In this document: one piece after another, positions 54,764 through 64,000 of the stretch | Layout: every line of letters begins with the position of its first letter | Position numbering within the stretch: the stretch's first letter is position 1 | Assembly (NCBI GenBank): GCA_965199745.1 | Contig: CBDATB010000015.1 | Coordinates: 469,862 to 533,861, forward strand | DNA length: 64,000 nt | Direction: 5' to 3' | DNA from: CBDATB01 sp965199745 | Lineage (GTDB): Bacteria; Bacteroidota; Bacteroidia; Cytophagales; Flammeovirgaceae | The notes under the pieces: generated by a model | Told to the model about the DNA's origin: nothing | Databases searched by the model: none | The model's input: only the letters and a program-made list of their open reading frames with translations | Made by a program: the position numbers and the translations under genes

Positions 54764-56470
54764 TTGTTTTTATCGAGCTGGTATCATAAAGCACACCGAA
54801 CTTGTCAAGGTGACTATTTTTATATTCACAGTAAAGACGATAAACAGAAAGTAACTGCTTTACTTGTAAAAGTCCAAGAAAGTAAAGACGAGTTTGAGAT
54901 AAAGCCAAAGGCGAGTTATTTGAAAAAATTAGATAATAAGTTTGATAGCAAATATATCAACTCTCACAACTATTTTGAGCAAGTACAAGGCACAAGATAT
55001 TTACGCCAACTCAAACGGAGTGAAATAGAACGACGATTGAAAAGCAAGCAAAACTTGAATGTTATTTTTAGAGATACGACCACTCAAGATGCTAAAAACT
55101 TGAATTTCGAACCACAAAGACCTTCTATTAAATGGTATGATAGCCATAAAACCAATAAAAATATCTTCCAAGGCTGCCGAAGCGAATTATTACGCAACTT
55201 TCAAAATAAGTTAGTAGCCTATTATAATGAAGTATTCGGTGAAGGCGTAGCAGAAATACGAAGACATTGTATGACCCAGATTGTGCCTATGGGACAGTCT
55301 GGTGACCATACAAAGAAAAGTTTACCTGCAGGAGGTTATGGGTTTAATGAGAAAACTTATGAAGGCACAGGCTTGTATTTAAAATTATTAGGTGAAATAG
55401 GTGTTTTAGATTTACGCCAAAAAGATGTATCTAATCCCAACGAAAACAATTTTCACGACTACATTAAGTTGCTAAACAGTAAGTACTATAAATTGTACGG
55501 AATCAGTTTTTCGGAAATCAAACGAGAAAAATTAGCAAACACTAAAAAAGCTATTCTTGTATTGCAAGATGTTGAAAGACAGATTTTTGAAAAAGGAGGA
55601 TTTTTATTAGGCTACGAAGACCAAAAACGAGAACTTTATCAAAATTTTGCGAGTAAAATTCCAATGCAAGCACTCAATATTAATTTGAATAAAGCAGACG
55701 GTTTTAATTCGGCAGATACTTATTTTCAGTACAAAGCTTTCAAAATTGAGGACTATAAGCAACGTTTAGGTGTTTGTTTGAATGAACTTTTATTGAAAAA
55801 GTACATTATTGACAAATTGCCAATTTACAATGATGTGCAGGTAAATCATTCATTACCTTGTTTGCTAAATCTAAAATCGCTTAGAAATAACTTTGCTTAT
55901 ATGTATCAAAATACATTCATGTATGTTGATAGTAATTACGTTTTACAGTTTTTGAATTTGGATAATCCAAGCAAAAAACAAAAACGTAATGAATTTCTGA
56001 AAAATTGGAATATTGAATGGTTTGAATTTGAAAAGCAATTTGCAGAACGCAATTATACACAAGGCAATGAAGAAAAGACATTGGTCAAAATGAAAAATAT
56101 GCATCTAGTATTTGCAAGAGGTTTAATTCTAGCCATTGAGGATACAGAAGAAAGAGTTTTGTTTAAAACAGAAGCAACACAAAAAAATGAAAGCCAAAGA
56201 ACTATAGAAAGCAAAACCGCTTTAGAGCGGATTTACTTTTCTGAGGCGGAAAATATTTATACTGTTGGTGAAAAAAGTATGGGAATGTCAATGGATAAAA
56301 GCATAAAAGTCCGCAGATTACGCTACTATCAAAAGCCTACTGACTTTAAAATTGATGATTTACTGCAAACCCTATCAGTTCAATTTGTGAGAAATAAGCA
56401 ATATACAGTTTATCCTTACTTTTTTGATTTGCTAAACTTATACCGAAAAGACTTGGAACAAGCAGAATAA
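54764..56470 (+). CDS. Large partner protein of the helicase-nuclease (family unknown)
   Basis: 568 open codons. The apparent start (TTG) is inside the restored frame, so this is the main part of a ~690-residue protein. Visible blocks: FYIHSKDDKQKVTALLVKV, RYLRQLKRSEIERRLK, PSIKWYDSHKTNKN, YGFNEKTYEGTGLYLKL, KKAILVLQDVERQIFEKGG, SKIPMQALNIN, RLGVCLNELLLKKYIID and, near the end, KVRRLRYYQKPTDF and YTVYPYFFDLLNLYRKDL. Length, the position beside a helicase and a nuclease, and a C-terminal Y-x-x-x-x-YP-x-FFDLL block are loosely reminiscent of Argonaute/PIWI-RE proteins, but I see no DEDX catalytic set. The assignment is speculative. Confidence 0.5.
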   Translation: MFLSSWYHKAHRTCQGDYFYIHSKDDKQKVTALLVKVQESKDEFEIKPKASYLKKLDNKFDSKYINSHNYFEQVQGTRYLRQLKRSEIERRLKSKQNLNVIFRDTTTQDAKNLNFEPQRPSIKWYDSHKTNKNIFQGCRSELLRNFQNKLVAYYNEVFGEGVAEIRRHCMTQIVPMGQSGDHTKKSLPAGGYGFNEKTYEGTGLYLKLLGEIGVLDLRQKDVSNPNENNFHDYIKLLNSKYYKLYGISFSEIKREKLANTKKAILVLQDVERQIFEKGGFLLGYEDQKRELYQNFASKIPMQALNINLNKADGFNSADTYFQYKAFKIEDYKQRLGVCLNELLLKKYIIDKLPIYNDVQVNHSLPCLLNLKSLRNNFAYMYQNTFMYVDSNYVLQFLNLDNPSKKQKRNEFLKNWNIEWFEFEKQFAERNYTQGNEEKTLVKMKNMHLVFARGLILAIEDTEERVLFKTEATQKNESQRTIESKTALERIYFSEAENIYTVGEKSMGMSMDKSIKVRRLRYYQKPTDFKIDDLLQTLSVQFVRNKQYTVYPYFFDLLNLYRKDLEQAE

Positions 56471-56471
56471 A

Positions 56472-56486
56472 AACCACACACAACAA
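56472..56486 (-). repeat. Right arm of the 15-bp inverted repeat flanking the helicase operon
   Basis: AACCACACACAACAA, the exact reverse complement of 50810-50824. It follows the stop codon of the partner protein at once. Confidence 0.7.
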
Positions 56487-56659
56487 AAGCAAAAAAACAT
56501 TTGGGTTTAGTTCGTTATCGAAGGCTTGTAACACTCTACAATCTATTTCGAGTAAATAAAGCAGGGTGCTTTCTCGTCCCAAACGTTTTTTAGCCAAGCC
56601 GATCAGGCAAGTCAATGTACTTGAGTAGCTAAGCCGAAATATTTTTATGACGCCCACCA

Positions 56660-58585
56660 TCAAATGATTCTAATACCGATTAGGGTAATATCATCTCTTT
56701 GAGGTTTATCTTGCCTGTATTGCCTGAAAGCATTCATGATAGCATGCTTCTGTTTTTGCATATCTAGGTGAATATTTTCTTCTATCATATTTTTTAGTTG
56801 ATTTCTGCTGAGTTTTTTTTCGTCCGGGCTGTTTTGATTGGTAATGCCGTCGGAAAATAGATATATCTCGTCTTGTGCATGTAAAATTAATCGCTTTGTT
56901 ATAAACTTTTTTTCACCCTTGTGATATCCTCCTACGGACTTCAAGCTGCCAGAGAGGTATTCGAGTTTTTTTGAGTCCCTATTTTTGTAGAGTAGCGGTC
57001 GTTTAGCACTTGAAAAAGTCAATAAGGTATTGCTGTCGTCTTGTTTTTCAAAGCCACACAAACACACGTCCATAGATTCTGAGTGGTTTAATTTTTCTTT
57101 TAGCATACTTTTGAATCTGGAGTCAAATTCGCATATAATTTGGTGGGTATCGTGAATATTGCGGACGTTTACAATTTCGTGTAACAACATACTGGCTATT
57201 ACAGATAAAAAGGCACCCGAAATACTTTCCCCCGTACTATCTGCAACAATAATAATATTTTTATCATTAGCATGCTCAACGGGGATGCGAGCAAACCAAT
57301 ACATATCGCCAGATACTTTGTTTTTAGGCTGATACCATACAAAACAGTCTTCAAAGCATAATTCTATATCACCTTCAAGTGGCAAGATAGCTCGCTGGAT
57401 TTTTTTTGCAAAAGAGAAATACTCGTTCATTCTACCATTATGCTCTTGAATTTTTTTGTAGGCCTTCATATTAACTAATGCAATGGAAGCGTAGGAAGCT
57501 AAAGCGTTCAAAATTTTCTCGTCCATATTTTTATAAGCATTTTTCTTATTAGCTTGTATAATTAATACACCTATAACTTCATCTTCTGCTAATAGCGGTA
57601 AATAAATAGCCGAATGTGCTGTGTGGCTAGCCGTCAAATCACTGAGGTTGATATACTTTTTATATTCTCTCAAAAGGTCATTAATGATAAGGTACTCACA
57701 ATTTTTTATACACCACGTTGCAAGCTGAGAGCTGTCGTGTAAAAAAATTTTCTTTCCCTTTATATATTTTCCATAAAGAAACTTTCCTTCAAAATCCAGT
57801 GTCTCTTTTTCTTCAGTTAAAACTCCGATAGAGAGAGATTGAATATCCATCATCTTCTTTAAGTGAAAATATAATATTTCCACTAAGTTTTTATATTCGA
57901 GGCTGCTGGTAGCTTTTTTGCCAATTTCTTCTACATATTTAATCTGCTTGTAAGTCTTCTCAATTTTTTCTTTTGTATGGCGTAATTCTGCATAAGCTAG
58001 CCTAAGTTGCTGATTTTTTTTCTTGATTTTGTTAAAAACCACATAATAAACAATGGCAAAATTCAGGATAAAAAACAATACAAAACCATAGGCAATCAAT
58101 TTTCTCTGAAATTCCTTTTTGGTGGTTATTTTCTCTTGTTCAATTGTTTCTATCTTTTCTTTGGCAGCCATATTCAAAGAGTCTTTTGTCTGTATTTGTA
58201 CTTGCATCTTTTTCATGATTTGTTGCAAAGTGTACTGCACGTCTTCGTAGTCTACTTCATTCTTGATGAGCTGATCTTCAAGAGAATAAATACTGTCTTG
58301 CAAGGTCGTATGTTGCGGGCTGCTCGTGTCGTAATTTTTTAATCGTTTTTTCAATATGTTAATTTGCTTTTCAATGGATATCCTTCTTTGAAAGAGAGCT
58401 TGCTTGCGATATTCTAAAGAATTAAGCATGAAGTTCAATTCCTGTCTACTGAAGGTAGTAGTATCTTGCTGGGATTTGAAAGAGGCTGCTAAGTGCTGGG
58501 CAGATAGGCTTTTAAAAGACTTACTAAATAGGATACTAGATTTGAAAGTAGCGACAAATAAGAATAAAAAAATAAAAAACCTCAT
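56660..58585 (-). CDS. Membrane-bound SpoIIE-type PP2C phosphatase with GAF domain
   Basis: 641 residues: N-terminal signal or membrane segment (FFIFLFLFVATF), periplasmic coiled coil (about 50-160), a membrane helix (LIAYGFVLFFILNFAIVYYVVF), a second coiled coil, a GAF domain (about 245-395; YLPLLAEDEVIGVLIIQANKK), and a SpoIIE/PP2C domain (about 425-641). The latter has KKIQRAILP, VSGDMYWFA, VADSTGESISGAFLSVIASMLLHEIV and RDDITLIGIRI. The usual DCTGHGVPGAF reads DSTGESISGAF, but the metal Asp residues remain. Probably a partner-switching regulator acting on an anti-anti-sigma-like protein. Confidence 0.88.
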   Translation of the reverse strand: MRFFIFLFLFVATFKSSILFSKSFKSLSAQHLAASFKSQQDTTTFSRQELNFMLNSLEYRKQALFQRRISIEKQINILKKRLKNYDTSSPQHTTLQDSIYSLEDQLIKNEVDYEDVQYTLQQIMKKMQVQIQTKDSLNMAAKEKIETIEQEKITTKKEFQRKLIAYGFVLFFILNFAIVYYVVFNKIKKKNQQLRLAYAELRHTKEKIEKTYKQIKYVEEIGKKATSSLEYKNLVEILYFHLKKMMDIQSLSIGVLTEEKETLDFEGKFLYGKYIKGKKIFLHDSSQLATWCIKNCEYLIINDLLREYKKYINLSDLTASHTAHSAIYLPLLAEDEVIGVLIIQANKKNAYKNMDEKILNALASYASIALVNMKAYKKIQEHNGRMNEYFSFAKKIQRAILPLEGDIELCFEDCFVWYQPKNKVSGDMYWFARIPVEHANDKNIIIVADSTGESISGAFLSVIASMLLHEIVNVRNIHDTHQIICEFDSRFKSMLKEKLNHSESMDVCLCGFEKQDDSNTLLTFSSAKRPLLYKNRDSKKLEYLSGSLKSVGGYHKGEKKFITKRLILHAQDEIYLFSDGITNQNSPDEKKLSRNQLKNMIEENIHLDMQKQKHAIMNAFRQYRQDKPQRDDITLIGIRII

Positions 58586-58702
58586 AGACTATATTATATT
58601 CATTGAAAGGGCACGACCACTTAATTCTTTACTAAAGGCCAACACTAGAAAAACCAAAAGGGCTGTTTGTGCTGTGGTTTCACGATGAGGCACAACTGTT
58701 AG

Positions 58703-59155
58703 TTACATTTGGACAAAAAAATAATAATAAGCATACAAAATGACGGTAGCCGTGATAAAGCCACAAAGTCCGCCAGTGGCGATCCATTTGAGGCGTATGT
58801 TGGGCAAATCTTTTTCTATTGCTTTTGCCTGCATAATTTTCTTATCTATGCGAGCAAGCACTTCAATTTTTTGCACATATTCTTCTTCTTTTTCTTTTAC
58901 TTTACCCATATAAGCCTTTATCAATTCATTGACCTGATGACCAATATTCTTGAGTTGGTTCATGGTATTTCTTAGGTCGGTATTTGCTATTACAGTGTCG
59001 GCAAAGCGTTTCTGTCTCGAGATACGTCTTTTCCTAATTATAATAAGGGATACCACCAAAAGAACACTTGCATATAATACTGTCATCAAGTTTGAAGGGG
59101 TATTCGCTATCGATTCGAATGCCTTATACCATATCGGGGGTACGTGTTCCATCAA
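58703..59155 (-). CDS. Membrane protein with central coiled coil
   Basis: 150 residues. Helix one (LMTVLYASVLLVVSLIIIRKRR) near the N-terminus, a coiled coil (about 75-115; KVKEKEEEYVQKIEVLARIDKKI), and a second helix (WIATGGLCGFITATVILYAYYYF) close to the C-terminus. I do not recognise a family. It is encoded between the SpoIIE-type phosphatase and dcd on the same strand. Confidence 0.55.
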   Translation of the reverse strand: MMEHVPPIWYKAFESIANTPSNLMTVLYASVLLVVSLIIIRKRRISRQKRFADTVIANTDLRNTMNQLKNIGHQVNELIKAYMGKVKEKEEEYVQKIEVLARIDKKIMQAKAIEKDLPNIRLKWIATGGLCGFITATVILYAYYYFFVQM

Positions 59156-59182
59156 ATAAAGAATTAATTGATCAACAATTGC

Positions 59183-59719
59183 TCAAAACTTATTTTTCCA
59201 CATCATCGACTCTATGGGTTTCATGGTTCTTTTATTGTATTTAGCTGTTTTTTTTTGCATGTAGTAGTTATTAATTTCTCCAGCTACTGTAAAATAAATA
59301 AGTTGCCCGATGGGCATACCTGCGTATATTCTTACTTCTTGTGTGGCAGATATTTCTAAAGTCCACGTGTTGCAAAAACCCACATCTCCTTTTCCTGCCG
59401 TAGCATGTATGTCGATACCCAGCCTGCCCACACTTGACTTCCCTTCCAAAAAAGGAACATGTATAAGTGTTTCCGTATACTCTTGTGTGACGCCTAAATA
59501 CAGCGTTTTTGACGATAAAACATAACCTTCTGGTGGTATTTCAAATGTTTTTATTTTGTTGTGTTTTTTTGCATCTAATATTCCATCTTTGTATGTAGCT
59601 AAGTATCTGCCCAAGTGTACATCATAAGAATTAGTGCCTAAACACTCGGGATGAAAAGGCTCAATTAGGATGTTGCCCTGTTGGATCTCTTGCATAATTT
59701 GTTTATCGCTTAGAATCAT
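59183..59719 (-). CDS. dcd: dCTP deaminase
   Basis: Converts dCTP to dUTP. From MILSDKQIMQEIQQG the 178-residue product shows SYDVHLGRYLATY, VPFLEGKSSVGRLGIDIHATAGKGDVGFCNTWTLEIS, and RIYAGMPIGQLIYF, the Dcd/Dut signature with the catalytic Glu in the FCNTWTLE stretch. The frame is open 22 codons upstream, but those codons overlap the neighbouring gene and do not match the family. Confidence 0.93.
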   Translation of the reverse strand: MILSDKQIMQEIQQGNILIEPFHPECLGTNSYDVHLGRYLATYKDGILDAKKHNKIKTFEIPPEGYVLSSKTLYLGVTQEYTETLIHVPFLEGKSSVGRLGIDIHATAGKGDVGFCNTWTLEISATQEVRIYAGMPIGQLIYFTVAGEINNYYMQKKTAKYNKRTMKPIESMMWKNKF

Positions 59720-59741
59720 GAATCGATGATCATTTAAGTAT

Positions 59742-62700
59742 TTAATCACTATTAGATAGCACCGCTGGTATTTCAGTATATACAATCATTTTTTTGATTT
59801 TTTTGAACCGCAAACCACCGAAAAAGTCGGCATAACGATCGAGTTGTTTAAAATGCTGTGCTATCTTTTCTTTTCCGGTTTTGTAGTCTAAAATAATTAA
59901 CTCATCACGATGAACCATCACTCTATCTGGACGCAATGTACCCATTTCTTTTCCTTTCGGAATTAATAGATCTCTCTCATTGTATATTTTGATGCCACTA
60001 CCTTTGCTGAAAAACTCGTTGAGTTCGGGTAGGCTAATAACTTCTCGGATATTCTGCTCAAAAATCTCTCTTTCATGTCCTGCGATAAGCCCTTGCTGGA
60101 TGAGAGTTTGGATAGAAAAACTAATATCGTCTACATCATAAATATATTCAAAAGCCTTATGAATAAGTATTCCGCGAACTCTGGGATTAAGTAAAGTTTG
60201 CAAATTCATTCCACTAGAAGACAAGCCCGAGTTTCTTCGGAAGATGATTTTGTGGCGCGATGGCTGATGTAGAAAGTTTTTTATATGTTTTTCTGTTGTC
60301 ACAGTATTGGTTTGCTCACACGATATTTTTTCAAATTTACAAGAATACAAGTCTGACACTTGGTAAGTATAAGTTTTTTTTTCGATAAATATTTCTTCTT
60401 TTTGCTTATCAATATTTTTTTCTTCTTCTTCTTTCTCTACGAAACTGTTGAGCAGCCAAGCGATACTGCCTTTTTTACTACTACTCTTGTTGTCGGTTAG
60501 TATGAATAATCTTTCTTCTGGACGCGTTAGTCCTACATAAAGCATATTGATGACATCGATGACTTGTGCTTGTTCTTCTTTCAGGAAGTCATCTTCAAAA
60601 ACAGTGTCTTTAAGGATTTGATTGTGGCTAAGTATCAGTGTCTTTAACTCCTTAAATTCAGTTAATTTAGCAAATTCAGTGCCTTTAGATGCTTTCCACA
60701 GCTTTACCCTATTGCCTGAAATATCCCAATCGGCAGAAGCGAGAATAACAATCGGAAACTGTAAACCTTTAGATTTATGAATAGTCATGATTCTGACAGA
60801 ATTGCTACTTTCAGGCGCGCTAACTGAAATTTTTTCTTTTTGATGCATCCACTCTTCGAGAAACTCACCGATATTACTTCCTTTTTCTGTAGTAAATTGA
60901 AGGGTAAAATCAAGGAATTTTTGCAAGTAAATCTGTTGTGCCTCACTTTTACCTAAGTGAAAGCAACTGACAATTTCTTCTACAAGCTCTACCAGAGAAA
61001 GTATATCCGATTTTTGTATGTCAAAAGCATAGCCAAAAGTATGATTGAACAAACCGATTATGTCTTTCGCTTGTTTTTTTTCTTCCGTTTTTAACTCTGC
61101 AACAAATGCTATTAGCCTTTCAGTATGCTGGCTGTCTGGTATGTTTTTTTGTAGATATACGTCAATAAAATAGAAAATTTTAGCAATACTTTGTTCATCA
61201 ATAATCTGATTGATGATTCGTAATATTTCGATGATAAACCCGATGACCGGAGAGGTGTTAAGTGAGAGTGACTCTGAAGAAGCAACCGAAATATTTTCGT
61301 TAAGTAGGTTTTCTGCAATAGCACTTCCTTCATCATTCTTTCTACACAAAATAGCTATTTCTCGATAGGCATATCCTTTTTCCTCTGTCAGCATAGTAAT
61401 AATCTGAATAATTCGCCTGATATGTATTTGGAGGCGTGTTGCCTTGTTCTCGTGGTCTTGTAATGTATTAATTTGCACTTGCCCACCTCTTTTTTTTGCT
61501 TCTTTTTGTTCGAGTTCATTATAATAGGCTGCCAGTGCCGAATATTCTTTTTTGCTGTTAATGATATGCGTAAAAAAACGATTGTTAAAATCGATAATAT
61601 GATGATAACTTCTGAAGTTTTTCTTGAGCGTTCTGATATTATTTTTAGCAGCGTATTGGAAAATACTCGCCTGTTCTGTCAACGGCGATTCAGGCAGTGC
61701 AGTGAGTACTTTAGGTAAGTTCACAATCATTTCCGATTTGCTGCCGCGCCATCGGTAAATCGCCTGCTTTGCATCGCCCACTATCATGCTCAAATGGCCA
61801 TTATTGAGGCTATTGCTCACTAGAGGGATTAGGTTGTGCCACTGCATTTGAGAGGTGTCCTGAAATTCGTCAATGAGCAAATGTTTATATTTCTCACCAA
61901 TACGTTCGTAAATATAGGGTACTGGTTCATTTTCTATGATTCGGTTGATTTTTCTGTTGAAGTCCGAAATATGTACCAGTGTTTTTTCTTCTTTGATCAG
62001 CTGCATTTGCGCATCTAACTCATTGAGTATGCCAAGTCCAAAAATTTCCTTCGCGAGCATTTTGCAAATAATGTAAGTAGATCCTTGTTTTTTTCTAATA
62101 GCTTCGATTTGATGAAAATATGTTTTGAGTTCGCTGGCTAACGAGTCAATAGCAGCTTTTTCCAACTCTGACGCTTTACCCCCATACCATTTGTCTTCTT
62201 CAATGGTTTTACGCACGTAGCTGTTGGGCGGTTTACTCAAATCACTTTTCAATAAGGCGTATCTTTCAAAATAACCATAAATACCATTATCACCGTAGTA
62301 AATGCTTTTTTTATCTAGGCCTCGGTGTGCAACGGCATCTAAAGCCCTTTGAGCAATAGGTTGTAGGCTTTCTTGAAAGTTGGTAATTTTTTTTCGTATT
62401 TTTTTATTTAAGCGTTCAAAATCTTCTGGGGACAGGTGTCTTAGTTTTCTAATCAAAAGGTATTTTTCTTCATTAAAAAGGTCTTTACCATAATTTTGAA
62501 TATCTTTGTCAATGTACCAGGGTTTTTCATCGCTAATTTTACTACTGGCAAATGTGACGAGAAATTTTCCTAAAGCTTGGTTGCTATCATCGGATATGCT
62601 TTCCAGTAGTTTGTCAGTAGCTTCTTCTAGCAATAGTTCTTTCGCCATAGTAATTTCAAAGTGATATGGGAAGTGTAACTCTTTTTTGAAAGATTGTACA

Positions 62701-63096
62701 ATTCTGTGTGTGAAGGCATCTATGGTGCTAATACTCAAAGCAGCATAATGGTGTAATATGTGTTTATGGATTTGCTCTGAACGTTGGATAAGTTCTTCTA
62801 GGGTGCATTTGGCATCTGTTTCTCGCCTTATTTCTTCATAAATAATTTGCAGCATTTCATCGGGTGCGTTTTGATTGCAAAGAGCAAATTTTTCTAATTG
62901 CTCAATAATGCGTTCTTTCATCTCATTAGCTGCGTCATTTGTAAAAGTAACCGCCAAGATATGCCTGAAATATTGGGGGGTAAATACTCCGTTATTGCCA
63001 GGACAGGTCAAGGCTAGTTTGAGGTATTCCTTTGTTAGAGTAAAAGGTTTTACCCGAACCGGCAGAGGAGCGATATATTTTGAGACTCATAGCCAT
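59742..63096 (-). pseudogene. RecB/AddA-like helicase-nuclease with a frameshift after Walker A
   Basis: The main open frame (59742-63011, 1089 codons) starts after the P-loop. Just upstream the minus strand reads MAMSLKIYRSSAGSGKT, the UvrD/RecB-type N-terminus, and then leaves frame in a four-T run (63042-63045). One T fewer gives TFTLTKEYLKLALTCPG and joins the rest. Motifs: AVTFTNDAANEMKERI (Ia), DEFQDTSQMQW (II), VGDAKQAIYRWRGS (III), VRIMTIHKSKGLQFPIVILA (V), MLYVGLTRPEERLFIL (VI), and a C-terminal nuclease PDRVMV...ELIILDYKTGK. Role: double-strand-break repair and degradation of foreign linear DNA. If the shift is real, the ATPase is dead. A partner AddB is not in this window. Confidence 0.85.
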
Positions 63097-63931
63097 GATT
63101 GCCGTAAATTAAGCGTTAAAGATTGAAAATAAAAATGACCGACTGAAAAGGCTAGTTAGAAGGTTTGCAGAAAAACAACTGCTATAAGCACAATAGGTAC
63201 TCAAATATAAAAAAATACCTTTTTTAGGAGTAACAAAAAAATGCTATCTTACACAAGATATTTTTCATACGCTCATGATTGATAAGTAAAAAAATCTGTT
63301 TTTCCTAAATTCAGGGTTTTTTATTTTAAAAACACATTTTAATTATCTATTAATTTCCTAAAGCAACCGGGCAATTCATGCTGAGCATATTTGTAAATCG
63401 GTGGTGTTTCCCAATCTATAATATTCAAACATAGTAGTTAGAATTGATGTAAAAAAAAGCCACCTGAAAGCCTTTGCTCATACATTATTCGCGATTTCAA
63501 AAAGAAAAAATTGTAAAAAAAGTGATTTTTGGTGATCACCATTTTTCGGATTTCAGTACTATGGGTAAAAAGCAACGGAAATAAGACCATTAAAATAGAG
63601 ACATAACCGTGTGTAAGATTTATTGAATGGATTATGTTGTTTGAATCTCTGCGTTATGTTTGCCGAAAGAGCCATGAAATTCATCTTTGTAATTGTATTA
63701 TTGTTCAATCCTTTTATTCTCTCAAATTATGAATAGCAAATATCTAAAATTGTGTATTGGAAAGTAATGTTAGTTTCTTGTACTTTCTTATAGTGCTTAA
63801 AATAAGCTATTTACAAACATATTGATTTTAGATATTTTCTTTTAGTATATTGATGTTTTGCTTATTTTTGTTCCCATATTGTCTCTTAAAATAAAATGAG
63901 GGATAAAAGGGACAAATTAATTGATAGTTTT
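63097..63931. other. Intergenic region before the right-edge recombinase
   Basis: No gene is seen on either strand over about 830 bp. Two items stand out: a perfect 12-bp palindrome (TGGTGATCACCA at 63530-63541) between T/A runs, and a promoter box near the right end. The region may hold an attachment site of the element whose recombinase begins at the edge. Confidence 0.4.
63863..63870 (+). promoter_or_regulatory. Bacteroidota promoter -7 box of the edge recombinase gene
   Basis: TATTTTTG matches TAnnTTTG exactly, 61 bp before the recombinase start; a TTG about 10 bases further upstream is too close to be sure of the -33 element. Confidence 0.45.
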
Positions 63932-64000
63932 ATGAAAACTAAAAAGCAAAATATCAGGGTAAGACAAAAGGAGTTAGCCAATGGTAACAAAAGCCTCTTT
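63932..64000 (+). CDS. Tyrosine recombinase/integrase, first 23 codons (cut by window edge)
   Basis: The visible peptide starts MKTKKQNIRVRQKELANGN and ends KSLF. Bacteroidota tyrosine recombinases commonly begin like this (K-V-x-V-R-x-K-x-L-x-N-G-x-x-S-L-Y-L-D-x-Y), the first strand of the arm-binding domain. The catalytic part lies outside the window. It would mark the left end of an integrated element. Confidence 0.5.
   Translation, partial: MKTKKQNIRVRQKELANGNKSLF

Noticed and set aside
54764..56470. Firm assignment of the partner protein as an Argonaute
   Set aside because: No DEDX tetrad or recognisable MID signature could be read by eye, so this is kept as a hypothesis only.
56490..56659. 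Short plus-strand stretch (LVRYRRLVTLYNLFR) considered as a transposase remnant
   Set aside because: Too short and without any transposase catalytic motif; resemblance is not distinctive.

Overview
The window is an AT-rich chromosomal segment of a member of the Bacteroidota. The evidence is the gene set (serine palmitoyltransferase, carboxynorspermidine synthase-type dehydrogenase, FloA/NfeD, DUF983 protein, bactofilin next to an M23 peptidase, a secreted zinc metalloprotease with an HEIGHTLGLSH motif, menaquinone genes) and several promoters with the Bacteroidota -7 element TAnnTTTG. Genus or species cannot be decided from what is visible. The three tRNA genes (Thr-UGU, Leu-UAA, Gly-GCC) do not encode CCA.

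Layout. 1-3.3 kb: edge-truncated class V aminotransferase, fumarase fumC, a secreted coiled-coil protein. 3.3-6.1 kb: decayed accessory islet, a broken type II restriction-modification module and a broken RelE-type toxin-antitoxin pair, bounded by a ~130-bp direct repeat. 6.2-8.8 kb: envelope genes (putative barrel protein, S41 peptidase, lipoprotein). 8.8-19.1 kb: floA/nfeD/CPBP protease, thiL, enoyl-CoA hydratase, patatin, a DUF885 protein lacking its metal ligands, asnS, carboxynorspermidine synthase-like gene. 19.2-19.7 kb: scar with an hsdS remnant and an rbfA 3' fragment abutting tRNA-Thr. 19.8-22.9 kb: rimP-ldt-nusA-mce operon with a terminator-like leader. 23-34 kb: DUF983, TPR lipoprotein, menF, a Wza/Wzc exopolysaccharide pair, ribE, meaB, atpZ, bactofilin, M23 peptidase, TnpB remnant. 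34.4-49.8 kb: M20 dipeptidase, metalloprotease, engB, queG, adk, obg, spt, ferritin, menD, cysD, cysC, miaB, tRNA-Leu and tRNA-Gly.

49.9-56.5 kb is the most unusual part. Directly after the stop codon of an SRPBCC gene comes a short duplicated segment with a tiny ORF and a strong terminator, and then a two-gene operon. Its first gene, once single-base shifts are corrected, is a ~1180-residue SF2 helicase joined to a PD-(D/E)xK-type nuclease. The second is a ~690-residue protein of unknown family. A perfect 15-bp inverted repeat brackets the operon. I read it as a degenerating anti-phage or anti-plasmid system that I cannot match confidently to a named one; a distant relation to PIWI-RE/Argonaute islands is a hypothesis only. 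Every lesion in it is a single-base change, most in A or T runs, while long A runs in the neighbouring housekeeping genes are intact.

56.6-64 kb: GAF/SpoIIE phosphatase, coiled-coil membrane protein, dcd, a RecB/AddA-like helicase-nuclease with a frameshift just after its Walker A motif, about 830 bp without a gene, and the first 23 codons of a tyrosine recombinase at the right edge, hinting that another integrated element begins there.
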